Source: a virus. From it: a DNA stretch of 35,021 bases. The translations under genes were made by a program, and so were the position numbers. The stretch is from the IMG/VR virus record IMGVR_UViG_3300027974_000085, positions 1-35,021 of that record. One strand, 5' to 3'. Numbering within the stretch: the first letter of the stretch is position 1; each line of letters starts with the position of its first letter. Shown in pieces: positions 13,266 to 22,215 of this stretch. The notes under the pieces were generated by a model. The model made no database searches. It saw only the letters and a program-made list of their open reading frames with translations, and was not told the DNA's origin.

Positions 13266-13766
13266 ATGAGCGTACCACCCGATAAGTTAATGGAAATGAT
13301 TGGCAAGCAACAGGGTAACCCTGCTGAAGCCCCGCCTGAATCAAACACCGCGATGTCTGATGCGACTACGGCTCCTATGTCTGCGCCAATGTCTACGCCA
13401 GAACCTAAAATGGGGAATCGTGAAGGTGCGCTAGTCAATATTTCGATGGCAATGGATTTGATTGAACAAGCCTTGCCAAGTTTAGGTAGTGAATCTCCAG
13501 AAGGTCAAAAAGCATTGAACGCTATTAGAGCGTTGAGTGGTTTGATTGGACCTCGCAAGCAAAAAACAAATGAACTCCAGCAATCTGAGATTATTCAGAT
13601 GCTACAGAACTTGCCGCAAGCCGGTGGAGCAACACCAGAAGGCCGAGCAATGTCGCAAGCTCCTGCTGTCCCGAACCTCCCTCCTATGCCCGGTGCAGCA
13701 CCTTCTCCAATGGGTGCGCCCGGTGCCGGTGGTGGCGGTGCTTCACCTCAACCCACTCCAATGTAA
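13266..13766 (+). CDS. Proline/alanine/glycine-rich structural protein
   Basis: A 166-residue protein. Helical middle (NISMAMDLIEQALPSLG) between low-complexity ends rich in Pro, Ala, Met and Gly (GAAPSPMGAPGAGGGGASPQ). AGAGG precedes the ATG. Between portal and capsid, such proteins are often scaffold-associated or minor head proteins; that role is inferred from context. Confidence 0.75.
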   Translation: MSVPPDKLMEMIGKQQGNPAEAPPESNTAMSDATTAPMSAPMSTPEPKMGNREGALVNISMAMDLIEQALPSLGSESPEGQKALNAIRALSGLIGPRKQKTNELQQSEIIQMLQNLPQAGGATPEGRAMSQAPAVPNLPPMPGAAPSPMGAPGAGGGGASPQPTPM

Positions 13767-13775
13767 GGAATAATT

Positions 13776-13961
13776 ATGGACCTGTTTAAACCAAGAGGTG
13801 CTAACAGCCCTCGTCGCCCTACAGACAACAACCAGCAAAACGGTGTTGTTACTAATCCACCACGTTTTGAGCAATTTGGCGGTTTGTCTAGTTCAGGTGC
13901 AATTGGCAGCAAGAACAAAATGGGCGTTCAAAAGCCCGGTGATGGAAAAAAAGTAATTTAA
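13776..13961 (+). CDS. Small structural-region protein, 61 residues
   Basis: Starts MDLFKPRGANSPRRPTDNNQ; basic, Asn/Pro/Gly-rich and probably disordered. AAGGA precedes the ATG. It is located between two head genes and may be a minor head component. Confidence 0.65.
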   Translation: MDLFKPRGANSPRRPTDNNQQNGVVTNPPRFEQFGGLSSSGAIGSKNKMGVQKPGDGKKVI

Positions 13962-13979
13962 TTTTATTAGGGGATAAGA

Positions 13980-14510
13980 ATGAGTCTTGAAGATATGTCT
14001 TTTGAACAACGCGACCAACTTGCGTTGTTAATGCGTGAACTTTCTGATAATCCATCAACGAGAAAAGATGTTCTGCGTTTGACGAAGCAACTCAAACCAG
14101 ACCTTGTTATCCCTGAGCTGGAAATAGAAAACACAACTAAATCGTACGTTGATAAGTTAGAACAGCGACTTATGGAACGTGATGCAAAAGACAGAGAGCA
14201 AGATGCGTTGCGCGACCTTGAGTCTCGCCGTAATAAATTAATTAAAAAAGGTTTAGTAGACCGTGAAGAAGATATTCACGAGGTGGAAAAAATTATGCTG
14301 GAAAAAGGCATAACTAACCATGAGGCGGCAGCAGAGTATTGGAATTGGATGAAACAATCCGCTACGCCAACGCCGACAGGCTACAACCCTTCAGCGGTTA
14401 GCAAGTTTGATTTAGGTAAATACTATAAGAACCCGCAAGCCGCAGCAAGAGATGAAGCAGCAAAAGCACTCCAAGAGTTGCGTAAAAATTCGCGACCCAT
14501 TGGATTTTAA
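13980..14510 (+). CDS. Scaffold-like protein upstream of capsid
   Basis: A 176-residue protein, mostly charged helix (KSYVDKLEQRLMERDAKDRE, residues ~59-78) with a basic C-terminal AAKALQELRKNSRPIGF. Composition, length, coiled coil and position just before the major capsid gene fit a scaffolding protein that guides prohead assembly. GGGGATAAGA precedes the ATG. Confidence 0.7.
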   Translation: MSLEDMSFEQRDQLALLMRELSDNPSTRKDVLRLTKQLKPDLVIPELEIENTTKSYVDKLEQRLMERDAKDREQDALRDLESRRNKLIKKGLVDREEDIHEVEKIMLEKGITNHEAAAEYWNWMKQSATPTPTGYNPSAVSKFDLGKYYKNPQAAARDEAAKALQELRKNSRPIGF

Positions 14511-14542
14511 TTAGTAGGGGATAAAGTTTTTAGGAGATAACC

Positions 14543-15544
14543 ATGCCTATTGGTGGCGGTATCATTCCAGCTACAGGTAGTACGCAATATACCGAGTTGA
14601 CATACGTCACACGGCGAGCGTTCATTCCGAAGCTGGTAGTTCAATTATACAACTCGACTCCGTTAATGGCAGCCTTGATTGCTAACTCGCAACAAGCCTC
14701 CGGCGGTGTTTCTTCCGTAACCGTTCCCGTTCAAGGCGCACAGTTTGTGAACGCACAATGGTCTGATTACTCTGGTTCGTTTAACCAGCCATCAGTCCAA
14801 CAAGGTGCTTTCAACGCTGAGTTTGACTTGAAGCTGATGATTGCTCCAGTACCGTTCCTCGGTATGGAAGGTGCAGTTCAGCAAGACGCTGCAATCATTC
14901 CATTGATTGAAGCTCGTATGAACGATGCGACAAACGTGATGATGGATGCAATGGCAACTGCCTTGTACACCAACAGCACTAACACGCAACAGTTTACAGG
15001 TTTGCCAGCAGCTGTTTCTGCTTCTGGTACCTACGGTAACATCAGCCGTTCTGCTTACACTTGGTGGCAGTCAAAAGCCTACTCAGCAGGTAACGTCAAC
15101 CCAACCCGTCAAAACATTCTTCAGTACATCTCTGGTACCGTTAAAAACGGTGCTGAAGTGCCTACGTTTGGTGTTTGCGGTTTTGGTACATGGACCCTGT
15201 TGGCGCAAGACTTTGTCGGTCAAGAGCAATACGTTATCACTCCCGGTCACGGTTTTGATGGCGACTCTAATGGACCACAAGCTGCTTTCCGCGCTTTGAT
15301 GGTTGCCGGTGTTCCTATTTATCCTGACCCATATTGTCCAGAAGGTACGGTTTACTTCCTGAACACTAATTACCTCTCGCTCTACATCCATGAGCAAGGT
15401 TCGTTCGTGTTTACTGGTTTTGAATCGACCCTGCCAAACTGGCAGATTGGTTATGTTGGTGCTGTCTTGATGATTGCTGAGTTGGTTTCAACTAAGCCTA
15501 AGTCAATGTCAGTTGTGTCAGGTTACAACTCTCTAAGCATCTAA
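14543..15544 (+). CDS. Major capsid protein
   Basis: A 333-residue protein starting MPIGGGIIPATGSTQYTELT. Seen: SSVTVPVQGAQFVNAQW, an alpha-rich DAAIIPLIEARMNDATNVMM and strand-rich C-terminus (GVPIYPDPYCPEGTVYFLN). Length, lack of catalytic motifs and position after a scaffold-like gene mark it as the shell subunit, presumably HK97-fold. AGGAG lies before the ATG, and a second AGGGG site lies further up, suggesting very strong translation. Confidence 0.85.
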   Translation: MPIGGGIIPATGSTQYTELTYVTRRAFIPKLVVQLYNSTPLMAALIANSQQASGGVSSVTVPVQGAQFVNAQWSDYSGSFNQPSVQQGAFNAEFDLKLMIAPVPFLGMEGAVQQDAAIIPLIEARMNDATNVMMDAMATALYTNSTNTQQFTGLPAAVSASGTYGNISRSAYTWWQSKAYSAGNVNPTRQNILQYISGTVKNGAEVPTFGVCGFGTWTLLAQDFVGQEQYVITPGHGFDGDSNGPQAAFRALMVAGVPIYPDPYCPEGTVYFLNTNYLSLYIHEQGSFVFTGFESTLPNWQIGYVGAVLMIAELVSTKPKSMSVVSGYNSLSI

Positions 15545-15554
15545 GGAGCTAACC

Positions 15555-15881
15555 ATGTCACTAAGTACCAATAAAATCATTCTTGCTGGCGCACAGACTA
15601 ACACCGCTGGTGCCTATTTCCTAACGACTACTGTTACAGCAGTCAGCACAGGTAACGGCACAGTTATTCCAGCTGGTGTTTACGTGATGTTCCCGCAAGC
15701 TAATACGTCTGTTTTGGCTTACAACGGCACGTCTAACGCTACCGTTATGCCAGCTAATACTGGCGGCGTCATCATTTCTGATGGTGTCAACGTATATGCT
15801 AAGACAACGGCAGCAAGCGATGTTGTGACTCTGTTGGCTACCAACGGTGGTCAGAACGTCAGCAGCACGTACACATCGTAA
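15555..15881 (+). CDS. Possible head decoration protein
   Basis: A 108-residue beta-rich protein starting MSLSTNKIILAGAQTNTAGA, rich in Thr, Val, Ala and Asn with no charged clusters. It directly follows the capsid gene with a good AAGGAG site. Small all-beta proteins here often decorate the capsid; this is inferred from position and composition. Confidence 0.6.
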   Translation: MSLSTNKIILAGAQTNTAGAYFLTTTVTAVSTGNGTVIPAGVYVMFPQANTSVLAYNGTSNATVMPANTGGVIISDGVNVYAKTTAASDVVTLLATNGGQNVSSTYTS

Positions 15882-15890
15882 GGGGGCATC

Positions 15891-16343
15891 ATGGCTAATT
15901 CTGATGCAGTATCGCAACTATATCTTGACAGTTTTAGCTTTGGTCGTCTTGGTGTTGTTCGCGGTACAACGCTAAACACCGCTGGTAACGCAGTTATCAC
16001 CATTCCAATTCTGAGTGGTGGTTTAACTAACGGCGGTGGTGTAGCTAACTCGGGCGGCATTATTGTTCGTAGAATTACGATTCAAAATGGTTCCGGAAAC
16101 GTTTCTAATGCAAACGTAAGCATATCCGCAACTGGTGATGGCGCAAACCTTATTACGGCTAACACCGTATTAACGAATATGTCCACTACTGGTCGTTATG
16201 CTGATATTAATGCAGCGGCACCATACACTAGCAATGTTGTATCCGGTAGCGTAACCCAATGCTTGTATGTAAATATTAATGCTATCGCTAACAATGCGAA
16301 CACCGTTGATATTTGTGTATATGGCGACGTTGTGAGCTTCTAA
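15891..16343 (+). CDS. Beta-rich virion protein, 150 residues
   Basis: Starts MANSDAVSQLYLDSFSFGRL, with many Asn, Gly, Thr and Val residues in alternating strands (IIVRRITIQNGSGNVSNANV). AAGGGGG precedes the ATG. Probably a head decoration or head-fibre protein, given its neighbours; no motif proves this. Confidence 0.65.
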   Translation: MANSDAVSQLYLDSFSFGRLGVVRGTTLNTAGNAVITIPILSGGLTNGGGVANSGGIIVRRITIQNGSGNVSNANVSISATGDGANLITANTVLTNMSTTGRYADINAAAPYTSNVVSGSVTQCLYVNINAIANNANTVDICVYGDVVSF

Positions 16344-16345
16344 TT

Positions 16346-16681
16346 ATGCAAACCGTCTATGTGACAAACAAATGGGATAAACCCATAACCTTTAGCTACA
16401 ATTACATACCTTACACATTTCCGGTGGGTGAGAGTGTGGAAGCACCTCTAGAGGCTGTTTGTCACATATTCGGTCATAACGACCCTGATAAAGAACCGTA
16501 TATGGCGCGGTTGGCAATGATTCAGACTAAGGCAGACATTCCTAGCGGATTAAAAATCCTTCAGAAAATTCTGATTACAGACCAGCCGCCAAAGAAAGAC
16601 CACTCGTTATCCCCGGTGGTTGAGAGAGTACCCCTTCCTTCTACCAAGGGGGATGGGGGAAAAATCAATGTTGCAGCTTGA
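16346..16681 (+). CDS. Conserved structural-region protein, 111 residues
   Basis: Starts MQTVYVTNKWDKPITFSYNY, with YTFPVGESVEAPLEAVCHIF in the middle. The start at 16346 is chosen because the longer frame overlaps the upstream gene. Between the head and adaptor genes, so probably a head-completion or joining component; family not identified. Confidence 0.7.
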   Translation: MQTVYVTNKWDKPITFSYNYIPYTFPVGESVEAPLEAVCHIFGHNDPDKEPYMARLAMIQTKADIPSGLKILQKILITDQPPKKDHSLSPVVERVPLPSTKGDGGKINVAA

Positions 16682-16693
16682 TATGGACTTTAA

Positions 16694-17551
16694 ATGTCTC
16701 AAACACTTCAAAGCTACATTACGTCGGTCAGATACCTTTTGCACGATGCAAACGCTAACTTTTACACCAACAATCAATTAACTGATTACGTTAACGGTGC
16801 AAGAGCAAGAGTTGTTCGTGATACGGGTTGTCTTCGCACAATCCAAACAACTCAAATTCCTTGCGCTCCGGGCGACTACGACATAAATACAGCAGCTCCG
16901 ATTCTTTGGCAGACCGGTACGGTGGTCGCTTCTGGAGATTATGTATTTTCTAATATTTATATTTATTTAGTAACTAGCGGTGGCACATTAGGAACTGCGC
17001 CTGATTATCCTAACGCTAATAATGTTTATCCTCCAGACGGAACAATTTACACCGATACTACTGTCTCATTGCAATATGCTGGACCGTCAGAAATAATCAA
17101 CTATGCTTCTTTACCGTCTGGTGTAAAAACGCTAGACGTTATTAACATCAATCTTTATTGGGGAAACTCCAGAATACCTTTGCGGTATATGGCTTGGACA
17201 GACTTTAACGCACAATTGCGTTATTGGCAGAACCGCATAGGAACACCGGTTGCTTACAGCATTTATGGGCAATCTCAAATATACATTGGACCCGTTCCCG
17301 ACATATCTTACACGGCTGACTTAGATACGATTTTATTGCCAACAGATTTAGTGGCTCTCGATGATGTAGATAACATTAACGACCCGTATTCTAGTACCGT
17401 TAAATTTTATGCTGCTTACCTTGCCAAATATTATGAACAGTCGTTTGGTGAGGCTGAAGTTTATTTAGGACAGTATAAACAACAGATTCAATCGGTTCAG
17501 GCGTCCGTCTACACTAGAAGGCTGCCGGACCCATACTCTAGAGCGTACTAG
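16694..17551 (+). CDS. Head-tail adaptor / tail-tube-like protein
   Basis: A 285-residue protein whose N-terminus (SYITSVRYLLHDANANFYTN, then LTDYVNGARARVVRDTGC) is the pattern of podoviral adaptor proteins that bind below the portal. The C-terminus DPYSSTVKFYAAYLAKYYEQ is also typical. It is followed at once by the tail hub gene, as in related gene orders. The ribosome site is weak. Confidence 0.8.
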   Translation: MSQTLQSYITSVRYLLHDANANFYTNNQLTDYVNGARARVVRDTGCLRTIQTTQIPCAPGDYDINTAAPILWQTGTVVASGDYVFSNIYIYLVTSGGTLGTAPDYPNANNVYPPDGTIYTDTTVSLQYAGPSEIINYASLPSGVKTLDVININLYWGNSRIPLRYMAWTDFNAQLRYWQNRIGTPVAYSIYGQSQIYIGPVPDISYTADLDTILLPTDLVALDDVDNINDPYSSTVKFYAAYLAKYYEQSFGEAEVYLGQYKQQIQSVQASVYTRRLPDPYSRAY

Positions 17552-17554
17552 GTC

Positions 17555-19543
17555 ATGGCATCGGCAGAGCAAAAAAAATCATACGAAGTTTTTAAGAACT
17601 TTCGTGGAATTAACACGAAAGCTAACCGTACGGCTATTGGTGATGACGAGTTTTATTGGCTTGAAAATGCCATGCCAATTGGCTACGCCAATTTAAAAAC
17701 AACGCCTACGTATGACGATGTTGGAAGTATTACTTTTGCTAATACTGTTGTAAATTTCTTTTCAGCCAATATTGGCATTACAGATTACTTGTTAGCCTTC
17801 CAAAATGACGGAAGTTGTGAATACGTAAATCTAACAACTAATGTTAAAGGTACATTAGCAGCAGCAGGTACGTTTACAACTACGGGCGGCATTAATGTTA
17901 GTCAATGGAAAAATGACCGTGTTTTAATTATCGACCCTGTTAAAGGCTACTATACTTGGAATGCGGTTAATTTAATTTCCGTTGGCTCAATTGCGTCTAT
18001 TGGTATAGTCAATCAAGGAACTGGATATACCTCATCTCCTGCTGTAGTTATTTCCTCACCAAATCAAACAAACGGAATTCAAGCGACTGCTGTTGCTACG
18101 ATTTCTAACGCTAATGTTATTTCGTCAGTAACTTTAACTGAAGCAGGTTCTGGTTATACGTCATCTCCAACCATAACATTAAATGGTGGTGGAGGAACGA
18201 ACGCCAACATTATTGCAAGTGTGCTTACGTTCGCGCAAGGAACGGTATCTGTTTTAGTCACAAACGGAGGTACTGGATATTCCAATGCGGCTAACATTTC
18301 CGTAAGCATTGCTGGCGGTGGTGGAGCAGGAGCAGCTGGCAAAGCAATTATTTCTGGAAACATTGTTACTCAGGTCATTATGACCAACAACGGTTCTGGA
18401 TATACAAATCAATCTAACATTACGGTATCTATTACTGGTGGTGGCGGAACAAACGCTACTGCCTCAGCCATTATTAATACAAACACTAATTCAGGAATTC
18501 AATCGTTTTCTGGAAGAGTTTGGATTTCTAGCGGAAGAACTGTTTATTATTCTGCTGCTGGCTCATACAGCGATTTTGTAACGGTATCAGCCGGAACAAT
18601 AGTTTTGACTGATTCTACGTTACATGGAAACATTATTCAATTATTGTCAGCCAATAACTTTTTGTACATCTTTGGTGATGACAGCATTAACGTATTTTCT
18701 GACGTTAGAGTAACCGCTGTTGGAACCACGTTATTTACAAACACAAACGTAAGCGCATCAATAGGAACAAAATTAAAGTACGCTATTTTCCCGTACTTCC
18801 GTTCTGTTCTTTTTATGAATGATTACGGTGTTTATGCTCTTGTTGGTTCTACAACATCAAAAATTTCTGACCCTTTAGATGGAATTTTTCCAAATATTGA
18901 TTTTGTTAATGGTGCTGTAAATGGTGGTCAGGTACTTTTAAACAATATTTTGTGTGCGGCATTTAATTTTAAATATACAGGTGGATTAGGCTATTCTTCT
19001 CAAGATAGATATATTCAAGCGATATTTTTTGAGAAGAAATGGTTTTTTACAAGCTCCGACGATAATTTGAAATATGTAACGTCTGTTCCGGTAGGTGGAA
19101 GAGTTACTTTGTTTGGTACTAATGGGAATTCGTGCGTCAAGATGTACGCAAATACAACATCAACTGTAAACAGTTATGTTCAGACTTCTTTGAACCCAAT
19201 GAAGGACCCAATCAGAACTAAACAGGCGTTGAAAATTGGAGTTGAAGCGACGTTGGATGCAGGGGCTAGTATTGCTGTAACTGTTGATTCTGAATCTAAT
19301 ACATCTCCTGTAATTTCTTTGCCGTCAGGTATTAGCTGGATTAATATTTACAATGGAATTATTCCTTGGATAAATAATTCTTCTGTAGAAATAGAATGGA
19401 CTTCAGGCGGCATTGGATACACGTTATACAAATCTGACGCCAAGCAATATGGAAAATATTTAGGTATGACAATTACATCTAGTACACAAGGAATTGTGTA
19501 CAACGGTTTTGAATACGAACATGAATTAAGAACGAGGTTTTAA
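17555..19543 (+). CDS. Tail hub/stabilisation protein with inserted GxGYT repeats
   Basis: A 662-residue protein. The N-terminus (EVFKNFRGINTKANRTAIGD) and length fit the beta-propeller tail hub proteins that form the short podoviral nozzle. Residues about 143-308 hold four repeats of a GTGYTSSP...GGGG-type unit (GTGYTSSP, GSGYTSSP, GTGYSNAA, GSGYTNQS), an apparent insertion in the hub. The rest has strands around RVWISSGRTVYYSAAGSYSD. The GxGYT repeats are known from phage tail proteins and may form a surface-exposed beta structure. Confidence 0.78.
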   Translation: MASAEQKKSYEVFKNFRGINTKANRTAIGDDEFYWLENAMPIGYANLKTTPTYDDVGSITFANTVVNFFSANIGITDYLLAFQNDGSCEYVNLTTNVKGTLAAAGTFTTTGGINVSQWKNDRVLIIDPVKGYYTWNAVNLISVGSIASIGIVNQGTGYTSSPAVVISSPNQTNGIQATAVATISNANVISSVTLTEAGSGYTSSPTITLNGGGGTNANIIASVLTFAQGTVSVLVTNGGTGYSNAANISVSIAGGGGAGAAGKAIISGNIVTQVIMTNNGSGYTNQSNITVSITGGGGTNATASAIINTNTNSGIQSFSGRVWISSGRTVYYSAAGSYSDFVTVSAGTIVLTDSTLHGNIIQLLSANNFLYIFGDDSINVFSDVRVTAVGTTLFTNTNVSASIGTKLKYAIFPYFRSVLFMNDYGVYALVGSTTSKISDPLDGIFPNIDFVNGAVNGGQVLLNNILCAAFNFKYTGGLGYSSQDRYIQAIFFEKKWFFTSSDDNLKYVTSVPVGGRVTLFGTNGNSCVKMYANTTSTVNSYVQTSLNPMKDPIRTKQALKIGVEATLDAGASIAVTVDSESNTSPVISLPSGISWINIYNGIIPWINNSSVEIEWTSGGIGYTLYKSDAKQYGKYLGMTITSSTQGIVYNGFEYEHELRTRF

Positions 19544-19544
19544 T

Positions 19545-20174
19545 ATGAGTGTACCTTATACATTTTCTGGCGCAACGTCATCAATACCATTATCTCAATT
19601 AGATACTAATTTTCAGACTACAGTTATTTTGGGAACAACGTCATTTCAGTTGGGTGATACTGTTTCTACAATAGATGGATTAAGTTTTTCAAACATAACT
19701 GTTAATAGTACGTCTTCTTATGACGCTATTAGAATTAATCAAACAGGAACTGGTAATTCATTTGTTGTTGAGGATTCAGTAAATCCAGACTCATCTCCTT
19801 TTGTAATTAATACTGATGGTAATGTTTCTGTTGGTTATACAAATACATTATTAAAATTAGGCGTTAATGGTTCTGTTGGATGGAATGCGCCGGTAACTGT
19901 TACAGCTGCAACATATACTGTTTTAGCAACAGACAATTGGATTATTGCAAATCGCGCTGGTACTGTAACTGCTACATTGCCTACGGCTTCTGCTTATACG
20001 GGTCGCATATTAACAATCAAAACTGTGCAAGCACAAACTGTTGTTTCTGCCGCATCTAATGTAGTTCCTATTGGTTCTACTGCTGCTGGAACCGCTATTT
20101 TGGCTGCTACGGCAGGAAAATTTGCTACGTTAGTTAGTGATGGAACTAACTGGGTAATTATGCAAGCTAACTAA
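19545..20174 (+). CDS. Tail fibre protein with conserved N-terminal anchor
   Basis: A 209-residue protein. The N-terminus MSVPYTFSGATSSIPLSQLD with TNF following is a common virion-anchoring motif of short fibres; the middle (VNPDSSPFVINTDGNVSVGY) and C-terminus (KFATLVSDGTNWVIMQAN) are fibre-like beta segments. GAGG precedes the ATG. Probably attaches to the tail hub and helps in host recognition. Confidence 0.75.
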   Translation: MSVPYTFSGATSSIPLSQLDTNFQTTVILGTTSFQLGDTVSTIDGLSFSNITVNSTSSYDAIRINQTGTGNSFVVEDSVNPDSSPFVINTDGNVSVGYTNTLLKLGVNGSVGWNAPVTVTAATYTVLATDNWIIANRAGTVTATLPTASAYTGRILTIKTVQAQTVVSAASNVVPIGSTAAGTAILAATAGKFATLVSDGTNWVIMQAN

Positions 20175-20183
20175 GGAAAACAA

Positions 20184-20513
20184 ATGGGACTTAATGCGTT
20201 TACAAAAACAGGAAACACAATAGCATTTGTGGCGGGTATAACAGCCCCAACGCCGGTTCAATGCGTTTCTACTACATTGGGTGGAAATCAATATCGTGTC
20301 ATTAACAATGGTTCTGTAACGGCTTTTCTTGGTTATGGGCAAGATGCAGCTAACGCATCAACTAACGCCAATGTGGTTAGCACTACAAGCCCGTCATTTC
20401 CTTTGCTTCCAAACACAGACGAGATTTTGACATTTGTTCCAAACGCTTATTTTACGGCGGTAACGTCTAGTGGAAACGCAACAATCTTCATTACGCCGGG
20501 CGACGGCCTATAA
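20184..20513 (+). CDS. Small beta virion protein with TPGDGL C-terminus
   Basis: A 109-residue beta-rich protein starting MGLNAFTKTGNTIAFVAGIT. It ends SGNATIFITPGDGL, matching the CYFTPGEGF ending of the 117-residue protein at 30865-31218. AAGGA lies 6 bases before the ATG. It is probably a small spike or fibre-associated protein in the fibre gene cluster. Confidence 0.65.
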   Translation: MGLNAFTKTGNTIAFVAGITAPTPVQCVSTTLGGNQYRVINNGSVTAFLGYGQDAANASTNANVVSTTSPSFPLLPNTDEILTFVPNAYFTAVTSSGNATIFITPGDGL

Positions 20514-20522
20514 GGAGCAAAT

Positions 20523-22211
20523 ATGTTAAAGACAGCAGGTGGGTCGACAGGAAGTAATGGAACAGTAATTTCAATTAATACTGGCACAGGTTTAACTGGC
20601 GGCCCGATAAATACTTCTGGAACGATTTCATTAGCAAATACAGCTGTTATAGCGGCCTCTTATGGTAATGCTACACAAGTAGGTACATTTACAGTTGATG
20701 CTCAAGGTCGATTAACTGCTTCTTCTAATGTAAATATTTCAATTAGCAATTCTTCCGTTTCTGGTTTGGGAACGATGTCTACCCAAAACGCTAACAACGT
20801 AAATATTAGCGGAGGAAATATTTCGGGGTTAGCCAGCCCTCTTCCTGTTGGTTCTGGAGGCACAGGTGGAGCAACTCAAGCTGCTGCAAGGTCTGGTATC
20901 GGTGCTGCTGCAAGCGGAACTAATACTGATATTACTTCGATTGCGCTCACTACTGGCACTATTACCACTGCACCAAGTGGCAATAATGATATTGTGAATA
21001 AACTATATGCAGACTCAATAGCCGAAGGTATTAACTTCCATGAGGCGTGTAGTTATGCTACCACAGTAGCCGGTGGTAACTTAACTGCCACTTATAACAA
21101 CGGTTCTTCTGGTGTGGGAGCAACGCTTACTAATTCTGGAGCGCAAGCCGCATTAGCTATTGATGGATATACGTTTACTGGAACAGATGTTACTAATGCT
21201 ACCCGTGTACTCGTTAAAAACCAAACTACACAATCGCAAAATGGCATTTATACGGTAACTAATCAAGGCTCTGGTTCTACTAATTGGGTACTTACACGTG
21301 CTACCGATTTTGATACTGCAGGCACTGGCGTGGATGTAATCGCACCGGGCGATTTTATACTGGTCGTATTTGGCACTGCAAATGCGAATACCGCTTGGGT
21401 TCAACAAACACCACTACCAATTATTGTCGGCAGCACGAATATCGTCTTTGTGCAATTCGGCGCAGCTTCGGGCGGTGTGTCTTCATTTACCGCAGGTACA
21501 ACAGGATTCACACCAAATACAGCAACAACAGGTGCTGTTACTTTAGCGGGTACATTAAATGTACTAAATGGCGGCACAGGTCAAACTACTTATACTGATG
21601 GTCAACTTTTAATTGGTAATTCAACCGGAAATACTTTAAATAAGTCCACGTTGACTGCTGGTTCTGGAATTACGATTACTAATGGTAGCGGAACAATTAA
21701 TATTTCAGCAAACGCTAGTGTTACTTCTTTTACTGCGGGCACAACGGGTTTTACTCCAAATACAGCCACGACCGGAGCCGTTACTCTGGCTGGAACATTA
21801 AATATAGCTAATGGTGGCACAGGTAATACATCTTTTGTTGCTGCAAATATTGCTACGTATACAGGTGCAGAGACATTAACAAATAAACGTATTAATCCAC
21901 GTTTTTTAACCTCTGCTAACGCAGCAACATTAGTTCCGGACATTTCAGCGTATGACCAATATAACTTAACTGCTCAAGACCAAACATTAACTGTTAATGC
22001 TCCTACTGGAAGTCCAGTAGACGGTAACAAATTAATGTTTAGAATTTTAGACAATGGTACAGCTAGAACAATAAGTTGGAATGCTACTTACACTAATATT
22101 GGTGTGACGTTGCCGACCACAACTACGGCAAGTAAGACTATATATGTTGGTTCTATATATAACGCAACTAATACTCGTTGGGACGTTATAGCTGTAACGA
22201 CACAGGCTTAA
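20523..22211 (+). CDS. Large tail fibre with internal duplication
   Basis: A 562-residue fibre, rich in Thr, Gly, Asn and Ser. Seen: an N-terminal TGTGLTGGPINTSGTISLAN, common in fibres; a central domain INFHEACSYATTVAGGNLTA leading to NQTTQSQNGIYTVTNQGSGS; and two copies of SSFTAGTTGFTPNTATTGAV or its near copy (around residues 319 and 399). The C-terminus ends in a beta domain (TIYVGSIYNATNTRWDVIAV). AAGGAG precedes the ATG. It is a likely host-receptor-binding fibre or its shaft. Confidence 0.8.
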   Translation: MLKTAGGSTGSNGTVISINTGTGLTGGPINTSGTISLANTAVIAASYGNATQVGTFTVDAQGRLTASSNVNISISNSSVSGLGTMSTQNANNVNISGGNISGLASPLPVGSGGTGGATQAAARSGIGAAASGTNTDITSIALTTGTITTAPSGNNDIVNKLYADSIAEGINFHEACSYATTVAGGNLTATYNNGSSGVGATLTNSGAQAALAIDGYTFTGTDVTNATRVLVKNQTTQSQNGIYTVTNQGSGSTNWVLTRATDFDTAGTGVDVIAPGDFILVVFGTANANTAWVQQTPLPIIVGSTNIVFVQFGAASGGVSSFTAGTTGFTPNTATTGAVTLAGTLNVLNGGTGQTTYTDGQLLIGNSTGNTLNKSTLTAGSGITITNGSGTINISANASVTSFTAGTTGFTPNTATTGAVTLAGTLNIANGGTGNTSFVAANIATYTGAETLTNKRINPRFLTSANAATLVPDISAYDQYNLTAQDQTLTVNAPTGSPVDGNKLMFRILDNGTARTISWNATYTNIGVTLPTTTTASKTIYVGSIYNATNTRWDVIAVTTQA

Positions 22212-22215
22212 AATT

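Noticed and set aside
21480-21835. Duplicated fibre segment considered as a diversity-generating retroelement template/variable repeat pair
   Set aside because: There is no reverse transcriptase gene, differences are not adenine-specific, and changes are mostly synonymous.
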